Source: Pseudomonadota bacterium
Lineage (GTDB): Bacteria; Pseudomonadota; Gammaproteobacteria; Steroidobacterales; Steroidobacteraceae
DNA: 59,233 nucleotides
NCBI GenBank assembly: GCA_021780475.1
Contig: JAJXYR010000043.1
Coordinates: 1-59,233 of the forward strand
Direction: 5' to 3'
Numbering within the stretch: position 1 is the stretch's first letter; every line of letters starts with the position of its first letter. Below are positions 7,553 to 16,613 of this stretch, in pieces. The notes under the pieces are model-generated. The model saw only the letters and a list, made by a program, of their open reading frames with translations. It had not been told where the DNA came from and ran no database searches. The translations under genes were made by a program, and so were the position numbers.

Positions 7553-10448
7553 GCAGTCGGCTGCCGGCGGGATCGATGAACGGGGCTTTGACGACGATCG
7601 CATCGATCCGCTCTCCGAGGTGATGGACGCGGATGCGCTCGCCGAGCCGCGATGAGCCGCGCGCAAGCATGCCGAGGGCGACCGGTGCGCCGAGTTCGGG
7701 ACTCCAGAAGCTGGACGTGACGTGGCCTTCCGGCGTCGTCGGCGGATCGCTCGCGGCGATCTGCGCGCCGGTCGGCAGCTGGGTGCGGCCGTCCGCCGGC
7801 GACAAGGCGACCAGCTGGAAGCGCTGCGGATCGAGGGCCGCCGGACGCAGCAGCGAACGCCTTCCGACGAAGTTCGCCGTCTTGGCGCCGATCGCGCGTC
7901 CGAACCCGATGTCGCCCGGCAGTGTCGTGCCATCGGTGTCGGTGCCGATATGGATGTAGCCTTTCTCGGTTCGCAGGATCTCCAGCGCCTCGATGCCATA
8001 GAGCGCGCCGCCCGCGGCCGCGGCCGCCGTCCACAGGCGGTCGAGCACGGCGGTGGTTGCGTCGACGGGAAGGTTGATTTCGTAGGACAACTCGCCGGTG
8101 AAGCTCGCGCGCAGCACGCGCAGCGGCACGTCGCCGAGCGCGCTCTCCCGCATCGTCATGTGCTTCATCGAGCCCGGCGACAGGCCCGCATCGAATCCCA
8201 CCGCGGCCATCACCTCCCAGGACTTCGGTCCCGACAGCGTCACGTTGCCGTAGCGGGAGGTCACGGGGGTCACGAACACCCGGAGGTTCGTGTACTCGCA
8301 TTGCAGCCACTCTTCGAACGCGGACGCGGTGCGTTCCACGCCGGCGCTCGTCGTGTTGACCCAGAAATGGTGGTCGTCGAGGCGCGCGACGATGCCGTCG
8401 TCGACGACGATGCCGTTCTCGTTCAACAGCAATCCATATCGCGCCTGTCCGCGCGCGAGATTCGACATGGTGCCGACGTACATCAAATCCAGAAATTCGG
8501 CCGCATCCGGACCCCAGACCTCCAGTTTGCCGAGCGGCGAGCCGTCGAACACGCCGAGCGAGCGCCGCACGGTGCGCGCCTCGCGCTGCGCGGCGGCGTG
8601 CAAGGTCTCCCCGCCGACCGGGTAGGCCGCGGGCCGGTTCCAGTTGCCGAACTGTTCGTAGAGCGCCCCGTGCGCGGCATGCCACTCGGCGGCCGGCAAG
8701 TGTTTCAACGGCCTGTAAAGACGCCCGACCCGGCGCCCGACGAGTGCGCCCAAGCTTGCCGGCACGAACGGCGGTCGGAATTTCGTGGTGCCGACCTCGG
8801 CCGGTTCGCGACCGGTCAGTTCCCCCATCAGCACGAGCGCGTTGACGTTGCTGGTCTTGCCCTGGTCGGTCGCCATACCGGTGGTCGTGTAGCGCTTCAG
8901 GTGTTCCACGGAGCGGTAATTCTCCAGCGCGGCCAGACCCACGTCGCCGGCCGCGACGTCATTTTGCAGGTCGACGAACTGCTTGCCGCGTGCATCGGCG
9001 ATTCGGGTCGATGCGAGGGAACGCCCCGCGCCGCACGGTGTCGCCGACGGCACGGTGAATCCGAGTGCGAGCGCGCGTCCCACATCCAGCGCATGGGCCA
9101 CGGCCGTGTCCCGCGAAAATACGCCGGCGCAACCGCCGACACTGACGATGCCGGGAGCCGCGCCGTCCGGCACGAACATCGCGCCATCCGCGAGCCAGCG
9201 CAAGCGGCCTCCCGCCTGCGAATGCAGGTGAACCGCCGGCGCATGGCCGCCGGCGCTCAGGATGAGATCGCAATCGAAACGTTCGGGACGGGAACCATGG
9301 CCGTCGGCCGCCACCGCGACGCAGCCGCGTACCGCGCTGGTGCCTAGCACCTTGTCGATGCCGGTGTTCGGAAGTACCCGGACGCCGTCGACGTGCGCGC
9401 CGATGTCGGCGTGCGCGCGGCGATCGAGCAAGGCCACGATCTCGACCCCCGCGGCGCCGAGCGACGCGGCAACCTGGTAGGCCGAATCGCTGTTCGCGGC
9501 GATCACCGCGCGCCGGCCACAGGCGACGCCGTAGGCATGCGCATATTCGTCGGCGGCGCCGGCGAGCATCACGCCCGGCCGATCGTTGTCGGTGAACAGC
9601 ATCGGCCGCTCGAAGGACCCCTGGGCCGACACGATCGAGCGCGCGCGTATTTTCCACAGCCGCTCGCGCAGCACGCCGCGGGGGCCGCGCGGGCCGCCGG
9701 TCAGCCGTTCGGTCGCGCACAGGAGATTGTGGTCGTAGACGCCGAACGCGACGCTGCGGGTCAGGATCCGGACACCCGCCTGCGCCGCTTTGGCCGCGAG
9801 CGCGTCGAGCTCACCGTCGTCGCGCCAGCCAAGCGCTCCGCCGGTCGCGGTGCCGGCGGTGATCAGGATGGTGCCCGCCCCCGCCTGCGCCGCCGCGACG
9901 GCGGCCGAGAGGCCGGCGATGCCGCCGCCCGCGACCACGACATCGGCCTCCGCGCAGACCTCTTCGTAGCGGTCGTCGTCGGCTTCCAGCGAGGCGCGTC
10001 CCAGGCCGGCCATGCGGCGGACCATCGGTTCGAACAGGTGCCAGTTGGGCCACTTGAACGTCTTGTAGTAAAAGCCCGCGGGCAACAAGGGCGCGAACCA
10101 GCCGTTCACCGCGCCGAGATCGAAGCCGACGCTCGGCCAGCAATTGACGCTTTCGGCGACCATGCCCTCGGCGAGCTCGACGACGGTGGCGCGCGCGTTC
10201 GGCGTGCGGTGACGGCCGTCGATCAAGTCGACGATGGCGGTGGGTTCCTCGAGACCGCAGGAGAATATGCCGCGCGGCCGGTGGTATTTGAAACTCCGCC
10301 CGACGAGCTGCACGCCGTTCGCGACCAGCGCCGAGGCGAGCGTGTCGCCTTGCAATCCGGTATAAGGGCGGCCGTTCCACAGGAATGACAGCGTCCGCTC
10401 CCGGTCGATGCGCGAACCCCTGGGCGCCGCGAGCCGTCGTCCGCTCAT
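7545..10448 (-). CDS. soxA: Sarcosine oxidase alpha subunit, set 1
   Basis: The protein has 967 residues. Order: an N-terminal ferredoxin-like domain (GDTLASALVANG near 35-46, then FKYHRPRG), a pyridine-nucleotide/FAD Rossmann domain (VVAGGGIAGLSAA near 170), a central domain, and a C-terminal GcvT-like aminomethyltransferase half of about 370 residues (GELSYEINLP, EILRTEKGY). In the family this subunit passes the methylene from oxidised sarcosine to tetrahydrofolate, giving 5,10-methylene-THF and glycine. The start MSGRRLAAPRG overlaps the delta stop (ATGA), which excludes longer in-frame starts. It belongs to the operon order B-D-A-G. Confidence 0.93.
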   Translation of the reverse strand: MSGRRLAAPRGSRIDRERTLSFLWNGRPYTGLQGDTLASALVANGVQLVGRSFKYHRPRGIFSCGLEEPTAIVDLIDGRHRTPNARATVVELAEGMVAESVNCWPSVGFDLGAVNGWFAPLLPAGFYYKTFKWPNWHLFEPMVRRMAGLGRASLEADDDRYEEVCAEADVVVAGGGIAGLSAAVAAAQAGAGTILITAGTATGGALGWRDDGELDALAAKAAQAGVRILTRSVAFGVYDHNLLCATERLTGGPRGPRGVLRERLWKIRARSIVSAQGSFERPMLFTDNDRPGVMLAGAADEYAHAYGVACGRRAVIAANSDSAYQVAASLGAAGVEIVALLDRRAHADIGAHVDGVRVLPNTGIDKVLGTSAVRGCVAVAADGHGSRPERFDCDLILSAGGHAPAVHLHSQAGGRLRWLADGAMFVPDGAAPGIVSVGGCAGVFSRDTAVAHALDVGRALALGFTVPSATPCGAGRSLASTRIADARGKQFVDLQNDVAAGDVGLAALENYRSVEHLKRYTTTGMATDQGKTSNVNALVLMGELTGREPAEVGTTKFRPPFVPASLGALVGRRVGRLYRPLKHLPAAEWHAAHGALYEQFGNWNRPAAYPVGGETLHAAAQREARTVRRSLGVFDGSPLGKLEVWGPDAAEFLDLMYVGTMSNLARGQARYGLLLNENGIVVDDGIVARLDDHHFWVNTTSAGVERTASAFEEWLQCEYTNLRVFVTPVTSRYGNVTLSGPKSWEVMAAVGFDAGLSPGSMKHMTMRESALGDVPLRVLRASFTGELSYEINLPVDATTAVLDRLWTAAAAAGGALYGIEALEILRTEKGYIHIGTDTDGTTLPGDIGFGRAIGAKTANFVGRRSLLRPAALDPQRFQLVALSPADGRTQLPTGAQIAASDPPTTPEGHVTSSFWSPELGAPVALGMLARGSSRLGERIRVHHLGERIDAIVVKAPFIDPAGSRLHG

Positions 10449-10711
10449 CGGGGCGCGGGCTCGGTGATCGCGTACACGGACAAGATCTCGTGCGTCACGG
10501 TATGCCGGGCGACGTTGAACCAACGGCCGCAGCCCTGCGCATGGCGCCAGCGCTCCAGGTGCACGCCCTTGGGATTGTCGCGGAAGAACAGATAATCTCC
10601 CCATTGCTGATCGCTCGCCTCGAGCGGAGGGCGCAGCAGGTGGCTCGCGCCGCCGCAGACGAATTCGCTCTCGTCGCGCCTGCCGCACAAAATACAGGGA
10701 ATCTGCATCAT
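10445..10711 (-). CDS. soxD: Sarcosine oxidase delta subunit, set 1
   Basis: This is an 88-residue zinc-binding subunit with CILCG near the N terminus, then SEFVCGGASHLLRP, DNPKGVHLERWRH and a C-terminal HAQGCGRWFN. The Cys-x2-Cys plus later His/Cys match the zinc site of the family. Two adjacent ATG codons (10711, 10708) are possible; GAGGA eleven bases before the first favours 10711. It lies 22 bases after soxB and overlaps soxA by four bases. Confidence 0.9.
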   Translation of the reverse strand: MMQIPCILCGRRDESEFVCGGASHLLRPPLEASDQQWGDYLFFRDNPKGVHLERWRHAQGCGRWFNVARHTVTHEILSVYAITEPAPR

Positions 10712-10733
10712 CGCCGTGAAGTTCCTCGTGCGC

Positions 10734-11987
10734 TCAATGCGCGATGCCTGAAGCCGCCGCTTCATCGATCAAGCGGCCGGTGACGAACCGGGAGAGCGCG
10801 AACGGCTCGGCGAGCGGATGATTCTCGCCGGTCGCGAGAACATGCGCGAGCGTCCAGCCCCCGACCGGGATGCCTTTGAATCCGCCCGTGCCCCAGCCGC
10901 AATTGATGTACAGGCCTGGCACGGGCGTCGCGCCGATTATCGGACTCGAGTCGTGCACCACGTCGACGATGCCGGCCCATTGGCGCAGCATTTTCAAGCG
11001 TGCGTACGCCGGGAACAGCGCGAGCACCCCCGCGAGAATCGACTGGGTGACCGCGAAGCTGCCGCGCTGCGCGTACGAGGGGAACAAGTCGAGCATCGCG
11101 CCGATGACCAGTTCTCCCTTGTCCGACTGGCTGAGATAGGCGCCCGTTCCCGGCGAGAGCACGACCGTGTCGAGCACCGGCTTCAGGGGCTCGGACACCA
11201 TCGCCTGCAGTGCGTAGCTAGTCACCGGCAGACGGAAACCCGCCAGATTCGCGAGTACGCTGCTGTGCCCTGCGGCGGCGATGCCGACGCGGTCCGCGTT
11301 GATCCTGCCGCGCGTGGTGTCGACCCCGACGACCCGGCCGCCCTCCTGAACGAAGCCCTGTACCTCGCAGTTCTGGATGATGTCGACGCCGAGCGCAGAG
11401 GCCGCGCGCGCGTACCCCCAAGCGATCGCGTCGTGCCGGGCCGTCCCGCCGCGCCGCTGCGTGAATCCGCCGAGCACCGGGATGCGCGCCTGCGGGGACA
11501 TGTCGAGGCCCGGCACCATCGCCGCCACTTCGTCGCGGCTCAGAATCCCCGCGTCGATGCCGTTCATGCGCATCGCATTGGCCCAGCGCGACATCGCGTC
11601 CAGATCATGGCGGCTGTGTGCGAGCAGCACGAGGCCACGCTGGCTCAACATGATGTTGAAATTCAACTCGGCGGACAGGCCTTCGTAGAGCTTCAGCGAG
11701 AAGTCGTACAGGCGGGCGCTTTCGGGATACAGGTAATTCGAGCGCACGATGGTGGTGTTGCGGCCGGTGTTGCCGCCGCCGATCCACCCGCGCTCGATCA
11801 CGGCGACGTTGTTCAATCCATGATTCTTCGCGAGATAATAGGCCGTGGCGAGGCCGTGACCGCCCCCGCCGACGACGATCACGTCATAGGCGGCCTTCGG
11901 GGCGGCGTCGGTCCACGCCGGCGACCAGTTCCTCTGGCCGGAGAATGCGCCGCGCAGCAGCGACCAAGCGGAGTAACGATTTTGCAT
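10734..11987 (-). CDS. soxB: Sarcosine oxidase beta subunit, set 1
   Basis: This 417-residue DAO-family flavoprotein has the dinucleotide motif [18 protein letters not shown] (residues ~35-53), followed by [15 protein letters not shown], characteristic of heterotetrameric sarcosine oxidase beta. [19 protein letters not shown] holds the His of the covalent flavin region. The C terminus [20 protein letters not shown] is conserved. Beta oxidises sarcosine at its FAD. It is the first gene of a B-D-A-G operon running to the serine hydrolase at 5669. The 103-base gap to the divergent hydrolase at 12091 should hold its promoter; no clear hexamers were found. Confidence 0.94.
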   Translation of the reverse strand: MQNRYSAWSLLRGAFSGQRNWSPAWTDAAPKAAYDVIVVGGGGHGLATAYYLAKNHGLNNVAVIERGWIGGGNTGRNTTIVRSNYLYPESARLYDFSLKLYEGLSAELNFNIMLSQRGLVLLAHSRHDLDAMSRWANAMRMNGIDAGILSRDEVAAMVPGLDMSPQARIPVLGGFTQRRGGTARHDAIAWGYARAASALGVDIIQNCEVQGFVQEGGRVVGVDTTRGRINADRVGIAAAGHSSVLANLAGFRLPVTSYALQAMVSEPLKPVLDTVVLSPGTGAYLSQSDKGELVIGAMLDLFPSYAQRGSFAVTQSILAGVLALFPAYARLKMLRQWAGIVDVVHDSSPIIGATPVPGLYINCGWGTGGFKGIPVGGWTLAHVLATGENHPLAEPFALSRFVTGRLIDEAAASGIAH

Positions 11988-12090
11988 CGGGCGCTAGTCT
12001 GCCTTCAACACGCACGCAATTCCAGCGCGCCACGCCGTCGATCCGCGTTATTCTCGGGGTTCGGATCGCTAATGCAGGGGAGTCCGGGGC

Positions 12091-14082
12091 TTGCCACGAT
12101 TCAACGCCGATATTCGCAGGCCCATGGCATGCCTGCGCGCCCTGCCGCTGTTCGCCGCGGCCGCGTTTTCCGCGCATGCGGCCGCGCCGTCCGCGCGCCC
12201 GGCGGCGACGCTGCGGATGGGGGAACTGACGCTGCACCGCTGCGCGGTCGTCGCGGCATATTGCGGCGACCTCGACCGTCCTCTCGACCCGGCACATCCT
12301 GGCGTCGGCAAGATCCGGATCCACTTCGAACTGTACCCGCACACCGGCGCGGGCGCAGCGCGCGGCACCCTGGTCGCGACCGAAGGCGGACCGGGCTATC
12401 CGGCGACCCAGTCGCGCGACGACTATCTGGCGCTGTTCCGGCCGCTGCGCGCGCGGCGCGACGTGCTGCTGATGGACAATCGCGGCACCGGTCGTTCGGG
12501 GGCGTTGAATTGCGCCGCGCTACAGACGGCGCCGCGCTGGACCATAGCCGGGGTGGCCGCCTGCGGCCGCGCGCTGGGGACAGGCGCCGCGCTCTACGGC
12601 ACCGCGTTCGCGGCGGACGATCTGGCCGCGATCCTGCGCGCGCTCGCCGTCCGACGCATCGACCTGTACGGCGATTCCTATGGAACCTACTTCGAACAAG
12701 TATTTGCGCTGCGCCACCCGACGCGGCTGCGCTCGATCGTGCTGGATGGCGCCTACCCCTTGAACGGCCCGGACTACGCCTGGTATCCCAGCTACGCACC
12801 GGCGATGCGCGCCAAATTCAACCTCGCGTGCGCGCGTTCTCCGGCGTGCGCGCGCATTCCGGGCGACTCGATCGCCCACATCCTGCCGGCGCTGCGGCGG
12901 TTGCGCGAACAGCCGTTCGCCGCCACCGCGCCAGACGCCGACGGGCGGCGCCGGACCTTCACGGCCGACGCCTCGGCCCTCGCGATACTGATGTTCGCGG
13001 GGTCCCCCGCGCTCGCGTCGGTGCGCGAAACGGACGCGGCCGCGCGCGCCTTCGCGCGCGGCGACCGCGCGCCCTTGTTGCGGTTGATGGCCGAGACCTA
13101 CAGCGGCGTCGACTCGCGCGACCCCACCGCGAACCCGCGCAATTGGAGCGCCGGGCTTGCCGCGGCAGTGCTCTGCCAGGACCCGCCGCAAATATTCGAC
13201 ATGAACCTCGACCCCGGCGCGCGCGTGCGGGCGCGGGACGCGGCGATCGCCCGGCGGCAGCGCGAACATCCGGGGACCTACGCGCCGTTCACGATGGACG
13301 AGTATCGCGGCATGCCGCTGGATTACAGCTTCATCGACGAATGCGTTCGCTGGCCGAAGCCGCCGCGTCAGCACCCCGACGGAGCCGTCATTCCCGCGGG
13401 TCGCGCGTATCCGGATATTCCGGCACTCGTGATCTCGGCCGATCTCGACGACATGACGACGGTGGCGAACGGCGCCGCGGTGGCGCGGGAGTTCCCGCAC
13501 GGCCGTCAAGTCGTGATGGTGAACAGCTTTCATGTGAACGCGCTGCCACGAGCGCGCGGCGACTGTGCCGCGCGCATCGTGCGCCACTTTCTGCGGACGC
13601 TGTCGCCTGGCGACACGCGTTGTGCGGGCCGCATCCCGCCGCTGCGCCTGGTTCCGGAATTCGCACGACGCGCCGGCGCGCTGGAACCCGCGGTGGCGGT
13701 GCCGGGAAACCGCGCCGGCAGACCGGGCCTTCAGGTCGTGCGCGCCGTGCTCCTGACCGTGGGCGATGTCGTCGTCCGCGCCGGGGAAAACACCACGGGG
13801 CGGGGACCCGGTTTGCGCGGCGGAAGCTTTCGCGTCGCGGCCGCCGGCCGCCGGCTCCGCATGAGCGGTGTGCGCTGGACTTCGGACGTCGCCGTCAGCG
13901 GCGTCGCGCAGGTGCCGGCCGGCCGCCGCGGCACGATCGATGCGCGGGTCCGGGTGCTGGGCCCCGGCGGGCTGGACGGCAGTCTGATGATCTCCTGGCC
14001 GCAATACCCCGCCGATGCGCGCGCGAGGATCGCGGGCATCCTCGGCGGCGAGACGGTACGGGCGCTCGCGCCCGCGCCCTGA
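12091..14082 (+). CDS. Exported alpha/beta hydrolase, tripeptidyl-aminopeptidase (S33)-like
   Basis: The protein has 663 residues from a TTG start. AGGGGAG lies eight bases upstream and supports TTG; ATG at 12124 is an alternative that begins at the signal peptide core MACLRALPLF. After the leader there is an alpha/beta hydrolase domain with oxyanion-region EGGPGYPAT, DNRGTGRS, nucleophile elbow GDSYGTYF (Ser ~196), an acid in SADLDDMTT and His in NSFHVNALP. About 150 C-terminal residues form a beta-rich extension not usual in the family (GPGLRGGSFRVAAAGRRLRM). A periplasmic peptidase or esterase is likely. It ends five bases before the convergent receptor gene. Confidence 0.82.
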   Translation: MPRFNADIRRPMACLRALPLFAAAAFSAHAAAPSARPAATLRMGELTLHRCAVVAAYCGDLDRPLDPAHPGVGKIRIHFELYPHTGAGAARGTLVATEGGPGYPATQSRDDYLALFRPLRARRDVLLMDNRGTGRSGALNCAALQTAPRWTIAGVAACGRALGTGAALYGTAFAADDLAAILRALAVRRIDLYGDSYGTYFEQVFALRHPTRLRSIVLDGAYPLNGPDYAWYPSYAPAMRAKFNLACARSPACARIPGDSIAHILPALRRLREQPFAATAPDADGRRRTFTADASALAILMFAGSPALASVRETDAAARAFARGDRAPLLRLMAETYSGVDSRDPTANPRNWSAGLAAAVLCQDPPQIFDMNLDPGARVRARDAAIARRQREHPGTYAPFTMDEYRGMPLDYSFIDECVRWPKPPRQHPDGAVIPAGRAYPDIPALVISADLDDMTTVANGAAVAREFPHGRQVVMVNSFHVNALPRARGDCAARIVRHFLRTLSPGDTRCAGRIPPLRLVPEFARRAGALEPAVAVPGNRAGRPGLQVVRAVLLTVGDVVVRAGENTTGRGPGLRGGSFRVAAAGRRLRMSGVRWTSDVAVSGVAQVPAGRRGTIDARVRVLGPGGLDGSLMISWPQYPADARARIAGILGGETVRALAPAP

Positions 14083-14087
14083 AGGTC

Positions 14088-16472
14088 TCAGAATCGATAG
14101 CGGATGTGAACGCCGAACACACGCGGTTCATTCGTCGTCTGGCGCTTGTCGTAGTTGTAGGTGTTCACGAACACGACCGCGCGCGTGTTGTCCAGGTTCG
14201 TGATGTAGGCCTCGACGTTCCACACATGGTCCGGCGTGCGCCAGCCGGCGCGCAGGTTCGCGATATTGAAAGCGGGCTGCAGCGAACGCGTGTCGGCGCG
14301 CAGGCTGCTCCACATCGCGCCGGTATGGGCGATGTCGTACTGGACGTAACCGATCAAGTTCGGGCGGATCGGCGCTTCGTAGCGCGCCGAGGCGCTCGCC
14401 TTGAAGTACGGCACGAACGGCAGGCGCTCGCCGGGCAGCACGACGTAGTTGGCATTCTGATAGGTGTTGCTCGTCAGGCGCGAGTCGTTATAGGCGAGCG
14501 ACATCGACAGCGTCAGGCCCGCTACGGGGCGCGCGTCGACGTTCGTCTCCATGCCGTAGACCCGGGCGTCGCCGATGTTCGCGTTGAACGTCGACGGTGA
14601 GATCGCGAGGTCGTAGACCGCGGTCTGATACTTCTTCCACGGCATGTAATAGGCGGCGCCGTTCCAGCGGTAGCGTCCTTCGTCGAACAGCGCCTTCCAG
14701 CCGAGTTCATAGCTGTCGAGCGTGTCGGGCGAGAACGTCGCGGGCACCAGGGGATTGCCGGCCGCCGACGTGTTGAACCCACCGTCGCGGAAGCCCTGCG
14801 CGAAGGAGAAGTAATACAAGGTGTTCGGCGTCGCCTGGAAGTTGACGCCGGCCTTGTAGTCGACCTTGGACGAGGAACCGCTCTCGACCGGAGTAGGCAC
14901 CTTCGGCTGGTAGTAATATCCCGCCCAGGCGCTCGATTGGGACACGCGCGAGCGGAAATCGCGCATGCCGACCGTGACGCTCCAGCGCTTGCCGAGATCC
15001 TGGGTCAGTTCACCGAAACCCGCGACCTGGTGATTGTCCTGGCGCGAAACATTGCTGTACCACTCCTGCGGCAGCGGCGTTCCGCCGTACTGGGCGATGT
15101 AATAGGACGCCTGGCTGCCCTGGAAATCGATGCCGGGCATGTCGTAGAACGAAGAGTAATCGTCCTTGGTCTGTTCGTAATACAAGCCGACGGTCCAGTG
15201 GGTGCTGCCGCCTTGCTTGGACTGGAGCCGCACTTCGTGCGACCAGCGATTGATCTGGTCATGGTAATCGTAGTACATCGTCGGCACGTTGCACCCGGAG
15301 AAGGTTGCGGGCGTCGTCGTGGGGTCGTAGACCTGACAGGCAACCGACTGCACGGTCGCCGGCGTCACGGACGGCGTGTTGACGTACTGGACGTACTCCG
15401 AATACTCGTTGATCTGATGGTTCGAGCGGCTGAAATAGCCGCCCGCGTAGATCAGGTCGCCGATGCCGACGTCGCCGTGGACCGTCAAGGACATCATCCG
15501 GTTGTAGCGTTCCTGTGCCTCCGGACCGAAACGGGCGACGTTGCGCGGACCGTTGACGCTCGGATTCTGATCCCAGGCGCCGCGGATCTTCTGGTGCTGG
15601 AAATCCCCCGACAGCGTCGCTGACCAATCGTCGCCGAATTTCTGGAGCAGCGCGACGCGGCCGCCGGCGAACAGTTCGCGGTTGTAGTTGTTGCCCGCCC
15701 ACTCGGCGTTCGTGCTGGTCGTGCCGTTGACCCAATTGCGCGTCTCCAGCAGGTTGTTGATGAATCCGCCCTTCTTCACGTAGAAGCCCGACACGCGCAG
15801 CGCCGACGTGCCGGCCGCGAGCGGCAGATTCAAGAATCCCTCCACGCTTTCGTTACGTTCGCCGCCGTCGATCTGGCCGCCGTCGAAATCCATGCCGCCG
15901 CTCAGTTTGGCCGGATCGGGCTTGTTGGTGATCAGGCGGATGGCCCCGGACATGGCTCCGGCCCCGTAGAGCGTGCCTTGCGGACCGTTCAAAACCTCGA
16001 CGCGGGCGATGTCGTAGGCGTGCAGATCCGGGATGCCGCCGAAATAGCTGAGCGGTTGTTCGTCGAGGTAATAGCCGGTGGTCGACGTGTTCGAGTTGTT
16101 CGGCGTGCTGCCGTCCGAAACGCCGCGCATGAAGAACTGCTGGTAGCCGGGACCGATGCTGATGAACGAGACGGTCGGCGCCTTGGCGGCGAAATCCTCG
16201 AATTGGGTGATGCCGAGGTTCTGCAGGTCCTTCGTGCCGAACACGTCGATGCTCTCCGGCACTTTCTGCAGGTCCTCGCTGCGCTTGCGCGCCGTGACGA
16301 CGATCTCGGACAGGCTGTCGCCGGCCGCCGGGCCGTCGGCGGCCCGCGCGGCCGCGATCCCCGCGGTTCCGGAACCGGACAGGATGGATGCGATCGCGAG
16401 CGACAACGCGCAGTTCCTGCGGTCGCGGCGCGACGGTCCGATCGTCAATATGTCGTCGGCGACTTTCTTCAT
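14088..16472 (-). CDS. TonB-dependent outer-membrane receptor
   Basis: The protein has 794 residues. The N terminus carries a long leader ending AAARAADG, then a TonB-box-like SEIVVTARKRSEDLQKVPESI and a plug domain (VEVLNGPQGTLYGAGAMSGAIRLIT). A 22-strand-type barrel rich in aromatic residues follows, ending IRYRF. A single Cys-containing loop (CQVYDPTTTPATFSGC) may be disulphide bonded outside the cell. Substrate unknown. It is distinct from the receptors at 3-482 and 32870. An AT-rich palindromic element lies ~92-113 bases upstream of the start, and a TPR-sulfotransferase gene ends 142 bases upstream on the same strand. Confidence 0.92.
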   Translation of the reverse strand: MKKVADDILTIGPSRRDRRNCALSLAIASILSGSGTAGIAAARAADGPAAGDSLSEIVVTARKRSEDLQKVPESIDVFGTKDLQNLGITQFEDFAAKAPTVSFISIGPGYQQFFMRGVSDGSTPNNSNTSTTGYYLDEQPLSYFGGIPDLHAYDIARVEVLNGPQGTLYGAGAMSGAIRLITNKPDPAKLSGGMDFDGGQIDGGERNESVEGFLNLPLAAGTSALRVSGFYVKKGGFINNLLETRNWVNGTTSTNAEWAGNNYNRELFAGGRVALLQKFGDDWSATLSGDFQHQKIRGAWDQNPSVNGPRNVARFGPEAQERYNRMMSLTVHGDVGIGDLIYAGGYFSRSNHQINEYSEYVQYVNTPSVTPATVQSVACQVYDPTTTPATFSGCNVPTMYYDYHDQINRWSHEVRLQSKQGGSTHWTVGLYYEQTKDDYSSFYDMPGIDFQGSQASYYIAQYGGTPLPQEWYSNVSRQDNHQVAGFGELTQDLGKRWSVTVGMRDFRSRVSQSSAWAGYYYQPKVPTPVESGSSSKVDYKAGVNFQATPNTLYYFSFAQGFRDGGFNTSAAGNPLVPATFSPDTLDSYELGWKALFDEGRYRWNGAAYYMPWKKYQTAVYDLAISPSTFNANIGDARVYGMETNVDARPVAGLTLSMSLAYNDSRLTSNTYQNANYVVLPGERLPFVPYFKASASARYEAPIRPNLIGYVQYDIAHTGAMWSSLRADTRSLQPAFNIANLRAGWRTPDHVWNVEAYITNLDNTRAVVFVNTYNYDKRQTTNEPRVFGVHIRYRF

Positions 16473-16563
16473 CCCGAATCTCCCGCGACGGCGCCTCGCG
16501 GGCGCCGCACGCCCGCATCCGGCATGGTTCCATCATGAGCGACGCGAAAGGCGCCCGTCAACC

Positions 16564-16585
16564 AATTTTATCTGACCATATAATT
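16564..16585. promoter_or_regulatory. AT-rich imperfect palindrome upstream of the TonB receptor (element E)
   Basis: AATTTTAT (16564-16571), six bases, then ATATAATT (16578-16585): arms of eight with one mismatch, in otherwise GC-rich DNA. It shares CATATAATT with the elements at 57205 and 57340 and probably binds a dimeric regulator. The role is inferred. Confidence 0.45.
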
Positions 16586-16613
16586 ATGCGATATGCCGGT
16601 ATAGCGGCGGGCT

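Noticed and set aside
10818-14600. A very long plus-strand open frame (about 1260 codons) across soxB1 and the hydrolase gene
   Set aside because: It is antisense to soxB1 and out of frame with the hydrolase. The product is Arg/Ala/His-rich low-complexity sequence with no recognisable domain, as expected from the third-position GC bias of the real genes.
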